Below, piece after piece: positions 11,310 to 21,700 of a stretch of DNA of 64,000 bases. This DNA comes from Amblyomma americanum (lineage: Eukaryota; Arthropoda; Arachnida; Ixodida; Ixodidae). The DNA is taken from positions 157,702,099 through 157,766,098 of the forward strand of contig NC_135502.1 in NCBI RefSeq assembly GCF_052857255.1. The letters are read 5' to 3'. The notes under the pieces are model-generated. The model was not told the origin of the DNA, searched no databases, and saw only the letters and a program-made list of their open reading frames with translations. Both the position numbers and the translations under genes were made by a program. The stretch's first letter is position 1. Each line of letters starts with the position of its first letter.

Positions 11310-12457
11310 AAACTATCAGCCCATTGGGGGCTCTCTTCTTCATTAGAATGGTGAGGTTTACCGCCGCCGTTTATATATCGCCAGAACTTACTGGGCGCTT
11401 CAGTAAGAAATCTGGTGAGAGTCTGACTGTAAATGGTATTTTTACTTTCTTTGATGAGTCGCTTTAATTCTTGGCTCATACGACATATGGAGGTTTTTAA
11501 TTCATGGCTTGGGTATTGTGAGCATCTTTTTCGTTTCCTTTTGAGCTGTCGTTTTTTGTGAATAATGTCTCTATTATTCCAAGGATGCTTCCTTTTTGTT
11601 ATTTTTGTGGTTTTAGGAATGAACATCTCAATTGCTTTCGCTGTCATGTTTGCAAAAAAATTCCACAACTCATCTGTGGCAAGTCCGTCTTGATATAAAC
11701 ACATGAATTCATCAAACGAGATTTCAAGGTAGTCCAGTAATCCGACATCATCGGCAGCCGCAAAATTCAAAACAGTCTTTCTGCAAGATTTGTGACATAT
11801 TTCGTGAGTCATATTGAGCGACATAATCACCATTTTATGGTCAGACATTCCTTCTTCAACATCACAACTCAGCAAAAACTCTAGTAGACCAGATGACAAA
11901 AAGACAAGGTCTGGTATCGAGGATGTTGTCGTACATACTCTCGTACTCTTTTCAACAATCTGAGTCAAACCATAGCAATAGGCGAGTTCGATCAGATGTT
12001 CACTGCTAGCTGTATCAACTCTGCCGGGAGAAAGCGACATCCAATCAATTCCTGGCAAATTAAAATCACCTGTCAGCATAATATTGTCACCAAAGTGTAC
12101 ATTTAGGTCCAGTAACCTTTTTAGGTTATCAAGCACGTCTATGGTTGAATTGGGAGCTCTGTAGAAAGCACCCACTAAGACAGTACGACCATTCAGTCTG
12201 GTTTTAATCCATGCAGTTTCTAAATCATCAAACCCTTCTATAACTCAGAATACTATATTACTCTTAACCAGTATTGCAACGCCGCCACCCCTCCTTTCAC
12301 GGTCTTTTCGTACTATGGAGTAGTTTGGGGGAGCAACATCACAGTCTCTAATATCATTATGTAGCCATGTCTCTGTGATTACCATAATATCGGGTTCATG
12401 TTCAAGGCATATACTTTCTATGGCGTCAACCTTGTTAAGCATGCTCCTAGCGTTCAT
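11310..12457 (-). pseudogene. Element C: APE-type endonuclease with one nonsense codon
   Basis: The N-terminus reads MNARSMLNKVD (conserved Asn), followed by ITETWLH (metal-binding Glu) and RRGGGVAILV. The frame then meets a TGA at 12245-12247 and continues without a shift into FYRAPNS, DFNLPGIDW and SDHKMVIM (catalytic His). A single stop codon is therefore the only break in the domain. Downstream basic segments lead toward the RT, with a one-base frameshift near 11310. The gap to ORF1 is only about 40 bp, consistent with a compact two-ORF LINE. Confidence 0.85.
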
Positions 12458-12496
12458 ATTTATAATTTTAAAGCAGATCGTTTTATGATTGTTTAG

Positions 12497-13044
12497 TCAC
12501 TCATTGCTAGTGCTAGTGGCAACCTGGCATTTGAACCGCTGCTTGGTCTCCTCATTCCATGCGTATAAGGTATTCTTGACTTTTAACTTATCAAAAATTA
12601 ACTTAGCTTTCACGCCGTTCTTTCGTTCATCGGCACAGGAATTTCAAAGGTTTATTCGTATTTCCACAACCCTTTTAGAAAAATCTTCATTTACACTAAA
12701 TTGAGTGCCTTTTAGGTTGAAACAGTTACTCATTATTTTCATCTTATCCCTAAAGTCAATAAGTTTAATAATAATCGGACGGTCTCTACCTGGTTCCCTC
12801 TTTCCACGTCGGTGAATCCTTTCAATAGTGTCCAACCTTTGTTTCAGAATTTTATCAAAGATGTCATTGTTTACTTTTTGCAGTAGGTCCTCTTCACTCT
12901 CTGATTCCTCCTCCTTGACTCCGCGTACAATCAAGTTATTGCGCCGCGAGCGGTTTTCGAACTCATCAAGTTTTCTCGAAACTGTACTCATTTCTATGTC
13001 ACATCTTTCAGCAAAAGTTTCTAGTTTCGAAAGCCTCGAAAGTT
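12497..13044 (-). pseudogene. Element C: ORF1 second half (RRM-like and C-terminal domains)
   Basis: This part holds the end of the coiled coil (KLSRLSKLETFAER), then FENRSRRNNLIVRG, the typical entry to the RRM-like core of LINE ORF1 proteins, and IERIHRRGKR plus RPIIIKLIDFRDK. An in-frame TGA at 12644-12646 replaces what should be a Trp codon; the same frame then stays open for 48 more codons to a TGA at 12497-12499. The N-terminal half lies beyond the element D insertion at 13509-13857. Confidence 0.8.
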
Positions 13045-13508
13045 TCGAAAAGTGTACAACAGCATAATCTTACCGGTACTCACCTACGGGGCAGAAACGT
13101 GGAGGCTAACGAAAAGAGTTCAGCTTAGGTTAAGGACAACGCAGCGAGCCATGGAAAGAAAAATGATAGGTGTAACGTTAAGAGATCGGAAGCGGGCAGA
13201 GTGGGTGAGGGAACAAACATGGGTTAATGACATCCTAGTCGAAATCAAGAGAAAGAAATGGGCTTGGGCAGGGCATGTAATGCGAAGGCAAGATAACCGC
13301 TGGTCCTTAAGAGTAACAGAGTGCGTTGCAAGAGAAAGTAAGCGTAGCAGGGGGCGGCAGATGGTTAGGTGGGCGGATGAGATTAAGAAGATTGCAGGCA
13401 AAAGGTGGATGAAGTTGGCAAAGGATAGGGTTAATTGGAGAGACATGGGAGAGGCCTTTGCCCTGCAGTGGGTGTAGTAGGTCTGATGATGATGATGATG
13501 ATGATGAT
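13045..13508 (+). mobile_element. Element D: 5'-truncated RTE-type LINE inserted in ORF1 of element C
   Basis: It lies on the plus strand, opposite to its host element. It contains only the C-terminal coding part of the RT polyprotein and ends in a TGA trinucleotide tail at 13484-13508, as in the RTE clade. The ORF1 of element C is broken exactly at its two ends (QTFDESR on one side, SKLSRLSKLETF on the other). No clear target-site duplication is seen. Confidence 0.85.
13052..13477 (+). pseudogene. Element D: C-terminal RT region of an RTE-type LINE
   Basis: The open frame of about 141 residues begins with YNSIILPVLTYGAETWRLTK and contains RAMERKMIGV, WAWAGHVMRR, a KRSRGRQMVRWADEI segment and a W-rich end. 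This is the characteristic tail of RTE/BovB-like ORF2 proteins. The palm and endonuclease are absent. The lack of any stop suggests a relatively young insertion. The frame runs further upstream as EKVYNS, so the listed ATG is not a true start. Confidence 0.85.
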
Positions 13509-13857
13509 CCCGAGACTCGTCAAAGGTTTGTAGCTTTTGTTCTATAGAAGACAGCCTGGATTGCATGTCCAGAATTCTTGCTTCAGACGATGTTTGGTTT
13601 TCCTGTATTTCGCCTAATTTGCTGAGGATTTCAGTTTGAGAAGCAATTACTTGTTGAATCATTTCCATTGTATCCGGGCCAGGATTTTCCTCAACATCAC
13701 CGGATAACTTCAGCAACAGGACTACAATTGAGATACAATCACTAAAGCAAACCAGCAATGTGCGTGGACACGGCAACACGATCGAAAAAAGGATGTTGCT
13801 ACGGCAGCAATATTTTCGTCCACCAACCTGCACAAATAGTGGCACATCAGTTGACAT
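13509..13857 (-). pseudogene. Element C: ORF1 first half with hydrophobic 2A-type leader
   Basis: The ATG at 13857 opens a 60-residue leader (to 13678) with a hydrophobic stretch (ILFSIVLP, LLVCF, SIVVLLLKL) that ends in GDVEENPG, followed by Pro and an ORF1 start rich in Gln, Glu and Leu (coiled coil, DTMEMIQQVIASQ to QTFDESR). 2A peptides make the ribosome skip the last Gly-Pro bond, so the leader would be released from ORF1. An in-frame upstream ATG lies at 14163, 306 bp earlier, in the duplicated leader copy. Element D cuts the frame at about 13508. Whether 13857 or 14163 is used cannot be told from the sequence. Confidence 0.75.
13675..13734 (-). other. 2A-type ribosome-skipping motif
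   Basis: The minus-strand frame reads SIVVLLLKLS then GDVEENPGP, matching the DxExNPGP 2A core with a hydrophobic upstream segment as in active 2As. The Gly-Pro junction lies between codons 13680-13678 and 13677-13675. 2A-like sequences at the N-terminus of non-LTR retrotransposon ORF1 are known from trypanosome L1Tc and from sea urchin and other CR1-type elements; activity here is inferred, not shown. Confidence 0.85.
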
Positions 13858-14189
13858 TGTCACGACGGGGTTGCCGTGTCCACTGTTAATGGAAGGCGCA
13901 GGCGTCCCTTTTATAGACAAAAACCGGGCTGGAAGTGTGGATGACGTCGCTGTGCTCGAAGAGGGTGCGCAGAAGGCAGTATCCACGTGCCACGACAGCA
14001 GCTCGCAGTGTGAAAAATGTACGCCCCCCGCGCACGGCAGTCGAAAGGCATCGGCAGAAGCTGGGTGACGATTGAAGCCGCTGTCTGCGCTTACTGCACG
14101 GCCCAAGGCGATGGAAAAGAATCCGGTAAGTACCTGCACAAATAGTGGCACATCAGTTGACATTGTCACGACGGGGTTGCCGTGTCCAC
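13826..14189 (-). repeat. Direct repeat of a 58-bp leader, period 306 bp
   Basis: The 58-bp segments at 13826-13883 and 14132-14189 are identical by eye. Both contain the same ATG context and encode GHGNPVVTMSTDVPLFVQV on the minus strand. The period of 306 bp is a multiple of three, so both ATGs are in frame with the 2A motif. Duplicated 5' ends are a familiar form of promoter monomer in non-LTR retrotransposons; that role is inferred. Confidence 0.85.
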
Positions 14190-15742
14190 AAAGATATGAT
14201 CTGCAGAACAAGTCTGCTTTACTCAACTTCAAAAAAAGTTAATCTCAAAGGTGCTATTGTAGATTTCAACAAAATGTGTATTACTGCAAAATCTCATTAA
14301 ATCGAACATGAAGGAACCATAAAAAGTTCAAATTATCAAATGACCCCCAAGAAAACTGAAAAGACCATTTGTACCAGAGTATAAGTCGGAAGAGGGGACC
14401 GCCTCAGTTATTGCTGGCAGCCGGAACTCGTCTACCTATATGCTTTGCCATCTTGAAGCGCATATAACTTAAATTACTTGCTTAATTGCATATTCTATGC
14501 AGAATATATTTAGCTTGAACGCGGGAATGCAAGTTATTTGCCCACATTTGTCTGGCTTCATCAACGTGCTGAGTGGCAGCCCATATACTAAGCATATATA
14601 TATATAATTATATATATATATATATATATGTATGTATATGCCCGCACTTTACCCATGCGCCCATGCTCCATCGCTGTGGTACCCATGCAGCCCTTTTACA
14701 TGTAATGTAGGATATGCAGCCAGGCTAATGTAACTGGAACTACATGTCTATAGGTGTCGCCTGGCAACGATCGGTAACATTACGCGTTATGTTTCTGCAC
14801 TGCAAACTCCAGAATAATCGACGCAGGACTTACGAAGGCTACAGGCTGAAATATACTCCTGTTTCTACACACAGTGTCGTCAGAGTGATGCACGGCAAGC
14901 CCCCATCGCGGTTGCCCGCAATTCAACGTCGTATAGCCCAGGTTCACGCACACACATTTTGCCACTGCACAGTCCACACGTAGACCTTTTCTACCACTTA
15001 TGTAGGCGGGGAAGGTGTGGGAATGGCTGAGATATGCCCATGCGCCGCCCACGTATTTTCTACTCAGTGCCTTTGTGGGCTGTAGGCGGGAATATTGTAT
15101 GTTTGCCCACACGCAGTTAGCCTCCTTGGATCCTTGAGGGTGCTGCACGGGCCGCCTCTATTGGGTTTGCCAGCACTTCACCATCATGTAACCCCATATT
15201 TTATGCACACGTACGGCATGCAGCCCATGCTTAGCCCTTTCATACCCTGTTTAGAATAGGGTCGGGGAAGATGTAGAAATGACAAATGTGCCCACGCCTA
15301 GCCCATGCGGGAACAACGGAGGCGTTGCTCAGACAGCCCAAACTGCATGCCTACAACGCTTCGCCGCTGTGCAGCCCAAAGTTTAGCCCCTGTAGTTTCC
15401 ATACATTACCCGTGTAGGCAGAAGGCGGGAGTACTATCTCTCTGCCCACACAAACCACCGTAGCTCCCTCAAGGCGTTGCATGGGCAGCCCCAAGAGGGA
15501 CTGCCCGCACTTCGCCATGATAGAGCCCGCACTGTTGCCCGCATGTATCTGAGGTGGGACCCATGTGGGCTGGCCGCTCTTTTTAAGCCCATGCGTAGCT
15601 GTCGAGGGGCCCACTCAGGCATAAAATGGGCAGCCCAAAACTTTTTTGCCAGCACTGCGCCCACGAGGAACCCATGTAGGTTTATTGCGGGCACCCACCA
15701 GCCCTCATTGTCCATGTCGGACCCGCTTGGGCCCGCCACGTT
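14190..15742. other. Unassigned DNA passing into GC-rich degenerate repeat
   Basis: From 14190 to about 14590 nothing is recognised. From about 14640 the sequence is GC-rich and built of recurring words (GCCCATGC, GCAGCCCA, TAGGCGGG, GCCCACAC), with loosely repeated blocks such as those near 14982, 15233 and 15382. The open frames here are short and have no domains. The words are the reverse complement of those found to the right of the minisatellite (GGGCTGCCC near 28130 and 28205), so the two GC-rich blocks face each other across array 1. Confidence 0.5.
14593..14629. repeat. TA dinucleotide microsatellite
   Basis: A nearly pure TA run with one internal AATT interruption, followed by TGTATGTATATG. 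Confidence 0.95.
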
Positions 15743-15754
15743 GTGCTACTTGGG
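15743..15754 (-). repeat. Left array-margin motif (inverted partner of 28083-28094)
   Basis: GTGCTACTTGGG abuts the first base of array 1. Its reverse complement (CCCAAGTAGCAC) matches CCCCAGTAGTAC at 28083-28094 and 55231-55242 at 10 of 12 positions. The motifs therefore form an inverted pair around array 1, and could be the ends of a GC-rich element that once sat inside the minisatellite. Confidence 0.6.
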
Positions 15755-18700
15755 TTGGTGAAACTCTATGTTGAAGAAGCTCTATGTTGGGGAGACTGCC
15801 TGTTGGAGAAAATTCCTGTTGAGAAACTTTATGTTGGAGAAACTCCAGGTTGGAGAATCTGTTGGCGAAAGTGTGTTGCAGAATTTCGCTGTGGAGATTC
15901 TCTTTGTTGGAGAAAGTCCAGGTTGGAGACTATGTTGAAGAAATTTCCTGTTTGCGAAACTCTGTTAGAGACTCCTTGTTGGACAAACACCCTTTTCGAG
16001 AAACTTCCTGTAAGAGAAACTCTATCTTGGAGAAACTGTTGGAGGAATTCGCTGTTGGAGAAACTCCCTATCGGAGAAACTCCATGTTGAATACACACCA
16101 CGTTGGAGAAACTCCCTTTTGGAGAAACTTCATGCGGGAGAATCTGCCTGTTAGAAAAACTCCACTTTGGAGAAGCTCCATGTTGCTGAAGCTCTCGGTT
16201 AGAGAAACGTAATGCTGGAGATATTCCGTTTGAGACACTTCATATTTGAGAAACTTTCTATTGAAGAAACTTCCTGTTGAGAAAGACTATGCTGGAGAAA
16301 CTCCAGGTTGGAGAAACTCCCTGTTGGAGAAACTCTATTTTGGAGACACTCTCTGTTGGAGAAACTCCATGTTCGATAAACTCCATGTTGGAGAAGCTCC
16401 CTGTTAGAGAAACTCCATATTGGAGAAACTCTATTTTGCAGAAATACCCTGTTGGAGAAAACCTTTGTTGAGGAACTCCATGCTAGAGAGGCTTCAGGTT
16501 GGAGAAACGCCCTGTTGAAGAAACTCCCTTTTGAGAAACTCAGTGCTGGAGTAACTCTAGGTTTGAGAAACTCCCAGTTCGAGAGAAACTCCATGTTGGA
16601 AAACCTCCCTGATGAAGAAACTCTATGTTCGAGAAATTCATGATGTAGAATCTCTCTGTTGGGAATCTTCCTGTTGGAGAAACTCCACATTGGAGAAACT
16701 TTGTTGGAGAAACTCTATGTTAGATAAATTCCACGTTGGAAAAGCTCTCTGTTAGAGAAAGTCCATGTTGCAGAATCTCCCTGATGAAGAAACTCCCTTT
16801 TGAAGAAAATTCCTGTTGGAAAACTTTATGATGGAGAAAATTCCTCTTGGAGAAACTCTATGTTGGAGAAAATTCTTCGTGCAGACTCTACCTGTTGGTG
16901 AAATTCCAGGTTGAAAAAACTCCATGTTGGACAAACACACTTTTCGAGAAACTTCCTGTTAGAGAAACTTTATTTTGGAGAAACTCTGTTGGAGAAATTC
17001 GCTGTTAGAGAAACTTCATATTAGAGAAACTTCCTATTCGAGAAACTGCATGTTGGATAAGCACCACGTTAGTGAAACTCGGTTTTGGAGAAACTTTATG
17101 CGGGAGAATCTCGCTGAAAGAAAAACTAATTTGGAGAAGCTCCATGTTGCAGAAGCTCTCTGCTGGAGAAGTTCCCTGTTGAGGAACTCCATGCTGGCGA
17201 ATATCCAGGTAAAAGAAACTCTCTGTCGGAGGAACTCCCTGTTGGAGAAACTCCAAATGGATGAACTCCCTGTTTGAGGAACTTTATGTTGGAGCACATC
17301 CTTGCAGGAGAAACTGCATGCCGGAGAAATTTCCTTTTCGATACACTTCATGTTTTAGAAACTCACTTTTGAAGAAAATTCTTGTTGAGAAACTCAATGC
17401 TGGAGAAGCTCCAGGTTGGAGAAACTTCCTTTTGAAGAAACTCCAGGTTGAATAAACACCACGTTGGCGAAACTCCCTTTTGGAATAACTTCATGCGGGA
17501 GAATCTCCCTGTTAGAAAAACTCCAATTTGGAGAAGCTCCATGTTGCTGAAGCTCCCGGTTGGAGAAACGTCATGCTGTAGATATTCCCTGTTTGAGACA
17601 CTTCATATTTGAGAAACTTTCTATTGAAGAAACTTCCTGATGAGAAACACCATGCTGGAGAAACTCCAGGTTGGAAAAACTCTGTTGGAGAAACTTTATT
17701 TTGGAGAAACTCTCTGTTGGAGAAACTGCATGTTCGATAAACTCCACGTTGGAGAAACTCCATGTTGCAGAAGCTCCTTGTTAGAGAAACTAAATGTTTG
17801 AGAAACTCCATTTCGCAGAAACACCCTTTTGGAGAAAATCCCTGTTGAGGAACTCTATGCTGGAGAGGCTTAAGGTTGGAAAAACTCCCTGTTGTGGAAA
17901 CACTCTGCTGGAGAAATTCCATGCTTGAGAAATTCTCTGTTCGAGACACTTCATATTTGAGAAGCTCCCTGTTGAAGAAACTGTCTGTTGAGAAACTCCG
18001 TGCTGGAGTAATTCTTGGTTTGAGAAACTCCCAGTTCGAGAAACTCCATGTTGGAGAAACTCCCTGTTGGAGAAACTATATGTTCAAGAAATTCATGTTG
18101 TAGAATCTCTCTGTTGCGAATCTTCCTTTTGGAGAGACTCCCTTCTGGAGAAACTAGATGTTGGAGATTCTCTCTGTTGGAGAAATATTTCAGAAACTCT
18201 CTCTTGGGGAATTCCCATTTTTTGAAACTTCAGGCGGCAGAATCTTCACGTTGGAGAGACACCCTGATGGAAAAACTCCCTATTGAGGAATTTCATGCTG
18301 GAGAAGCTCCAGGTTGGAGAAACTTTGTGTTGGCGAAACTCGCTATTGAAGGCACTCCTGGTTTAATAAACACCACGTTAGAGAAACTATTTTTTTGAGA
18401 AACTTTATGCTTGGAGAAGCCCCCTGTTAGAAAAACTCTATGTTAGAGAATCTCCATGTTGAAGATCGCTGTTTGAGAAACTCCCTGTTGAGGAACTTCA
18501 TGCTGGAGAAGCTCCAGGTTGGAGGAACTGCATGTTGATGAAACTGTCACCTTGAGAAATTTCATGTTTGAGAAACTCCATGTCCCAGAATCTCAGTGTT
18601 CGAGAAACTCTTTCTGAAGAAACTCTCTGTTGGGTAAACTCTATGTTGGAGAAAGTTCCTGTTGGAGGAACTCCATGTTGGGGAAAAGTTGGCGCAGAGT

Positions 18701-21700
18701 CTTCCTGTTGGTGGTTGGTGAAACTCTATGAAGAAGCTCTATGTGGGGAAGACTGCCTGTTGGAGAAAATTTCTGTTGAGAAACATCATGCGGGAGAATC
18801 TCCCTGTTAGAAAAACTACAATTTGGTGAAGCTCCATGTTTCTGAAGCTCCAGGTTTTTAGAAACGTCATGCTCGAGATATTCCGTTTGAGACTCTTCAT
18901 ATTTGAGACTTTCTTTGAAGAAACTTCCTGTTGAGAAAGACCATGCTGGAGAAACTCCAGGTTGGAGAAACTCTCTGTTGGAGAAACTCCATTTTGGAGA
19001 AACTCTGTGTTAGAGAAACTCCATGTTGGAGAAGCTCCCTGTTATAGAAACTCTATGTTGGAGAAACTCCATTTTGCAGAAACACCCTGATGGAGAAAAC
19101 TTTTGTTGAGGAACTCCATGCTAGAGAGGCTTCAGGTTGGAGAAACTCTCTGTTGAAGAAATTGCTTGTTGAGAAACTCAGTGCTGGAGTAACTCAAGGT
19201 TTGAGAAACTCCCAGTTCGTGAAACTCCATGTTGGAGAATCTGCCTATTGGAGAAACTCTATGTTCGAGATATTCATGTTGTAGAATCTCCGTGTTGGGA
19301 GTCATCCTGTTGGAGAGACTCCCTGTTGGAGAAACTCCATATTGGAGAAACTTTGTTGGAGAAACTCTAGGTTAGATAAATTCCACGTTGGAGAAGCTCC
19401 CTGAAAGAGAAACTCCCTGGTTGAGAAGTTCTATTTTAGGGAAACGCGATGTCGCAGAATCTTCCTGTTGGAGAAACTCGCTTTTGAAGAAAATTCCTGT
19501 TGGAAAATTTTATGTTGGAGAAAATTCCTCTTGGAGAAACTCCATGTTGTATAAATTCCTGGTGCAGAAACTTCCTGTGGGTGAAACTCCATTTTGAAGA
19601 AACTCCTTGTTGGAGAGACTTTCCGTTGGAGAAAATCCTTGTTGAGAAACTAGATGTTGGAGAATATCCAGGTTGGAGACTTTGTTGGAGAAACTCTGTT
19701 GCAGTATTTCCCGGTTGAGAAGATTCATGTTGAAGAAGCTCCATGTTGGAGACTATGTTGGAGAAACTCTCTGTTTGACAAACACTCTTTTCGAGAAATT
19801 CTGGTTAGAGAAACTCTATGTTGGAGAAACTCCATGTTGCAGAATTTCGCTCTGGAGAAACTCTATATTGGAGAAACTCCATATTGGAGAAACTTTATCT
19901 TAGATAAACATCACGCTAGAGAAACTCCCCTTTGCAAAAACTTCATGCGGGAGAATCTTGCTCTTAGAAAAATTCCACGTTGGAGAAACTCCCTGTAGAG
20001 GAACTCCATGCTGACGAACCTCCACTTTGGAGAAACTCTGTTGGAGGAACTCCCGGTTGGAGAAATTCCCTATTCGAGACACTCCATGTTTGAAAAACTT
20101 CCTTTTGAAGACAATTCTTGTTTAAAAACTGAATGCTGGAGAAACTCCCTGTTGGAGAAATTCGATGTTGAAGAAACTTCCTGCTGGAGAAACTAGATGT
20201 GGGATAAACTCCATGTTTAAGATTCTCTCTGTTGGAGAAACTATGTTGCTGAAACTCTCTGCTAGAGAAACTCCATGTAGGAGAAACTCCATGTTGTAGA
20301 AGATCCCTGTTGGAAAAACACCCTGTTGGAAAAACTCCCTATTGAGGAGCTCCATGCTGGAGAAGCTCCAGGTTGAAGAAACTCTCTGTTGGAGAAACTC
20401 CATGTTGGATAAACTCCACGTTGGAGAAACTCCTTTTTGGAGAAACTTACTGCTGGAGAAACTATGTTCAAGAAATTCATGTTGTAGAATCTCTCTGTTG
20501 CGAAGCTTCCTGTTGGAGAGACTCTCGTTTGAAGAAACTAGATGTTGGAGATTGTCTCTGTTGGAGAAACTCTTTCAGAAACTCCCTGTTGGAGAATTAC
20601 CATTTTTTGAAACTCCAGGTGGCAGAAACTTCACGTTGGAGAGACACCCTGTTGAAAAAACTCACTATTTAGGAATTCCATGCTGGAGAAGCTCAAGGTT
20701 GGAGAAACTCTCTGTTAGCGAAACTCTCTATTGAAGATACTCCTGGTTTGATAAACACCACGTTGGAGAAACTATTTTTTTGAGAAACTTCATGCTTGGA
20801 GAAGCCCCCTGTTAGAGAAACTCCATGTTGGAGAATCTCTATGTTGCAGGAGATCGCTGTTTGAGAAACTCCCTGTTGAGGAACTTCATGCTGGAGAAGC
20901 TCCAGGTTGGAGGAACTGCATGTTGGAGAAACTGTCAGCTTGAGAAATTTCATGTTTGAGAAACTCCATGTCCAGGAATCTCCCTGTTGGAAAAACTCTT
21001 TCTGAAGAAACCCTCTGTTGGATAAACTCTATGTTGGAGAAAATTCGTGTTGGAGGAACTCCATGTTGGGGAAAAGTTTTGGCGCAGAGTCTTCCTGTTG
21101 GTGGTTGGTGGAACTCTATGAAGAAGCTCTATGTGGGGAAGACTGCCTGTTGGAGAAAATTCCTGTTGAGAAACTTCATGCGGGAGAATCTCCCTGTTAG
21201 AAAAACTCCAATTTGGTGAAGCTCCATGTTTCTGAAGATCCAGGTTTTTAGAAACGTCATGCTGGAGATATTCCGTTTGAGACACTTTATATTTGAGACT
21301 TTCTATTGAAGAAACTTCTCTTGAGAAAGACCATGCTGCACAAAATCCAGGTTGGAGAAACTCCCTGTTGGAGAAACTCCATTTTGAAGAAACTTTCTGT
21401 TGGAGAAACTTCATATTCGATAGACTCCATGTTGGAAAAGCTCCCTGTTAGAGAAACTCCATGTTGGAGAAACTCCATTTTGCAGAAACACCCTGTTGGA
21501 GAAAACTTTTGTTGAGGAACTCCATGCTGGACAGGCTTCAGGTTGGAGAAACTCCCTGTTGATGAAATTGCCTATTGAGAAACTCAGTGCTGGAGTAACT
21601 CTAGGTTTGAGACACTCCCTGTTCGAGAAACTCCATGTTGGAGAAACTACCTATTGGAGAAACTCTATGTTCGAGAAGTTCATGTTGTAGAATCTCCCTG

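Larger units (their letters stand above)
9541..14189 (-). mobile_element. Element C: near full-length 2A-led CR1-like LINE, split by element D
   Basis: In minus-strand order the element has a 5' region with a duplicated 58-bp leader (14189-13826), ORF1 part 1 with a 2A-type motif (13857-13509), an inserted plus-strand RTE-type LINE tail (13508-13045), ORF1 part 2 (13044-12497), endonuclease (12457-11310), RT (11309-9793), a 3' UTR and a TGAAA-type tail at about 9541-9556. Defects are few: an in-frame TGA in ORF1, an in-frame TGA in the endonuclease and frameshifts near 11310 and 10740. The RT motif is FADD. The layout matches CR1-group LINEs; the clade is not fixed from sequence alone. Confidence 0.85.

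Noticed and set aside
13826..14140. Spliced intron suggested by TTTGTGCAG followed by GT in both leader copies
   Set aside because: No convincing donor and branch region; the duplication alone explains the repeated CAG-GT.
13120..14232. A single 370-codon minus-strand protein
   Set aside because: The frame joins the true ORF1 leader of element C to antisense sequence of element D; the His run comes from D's trinucleotide tail read in reverse.
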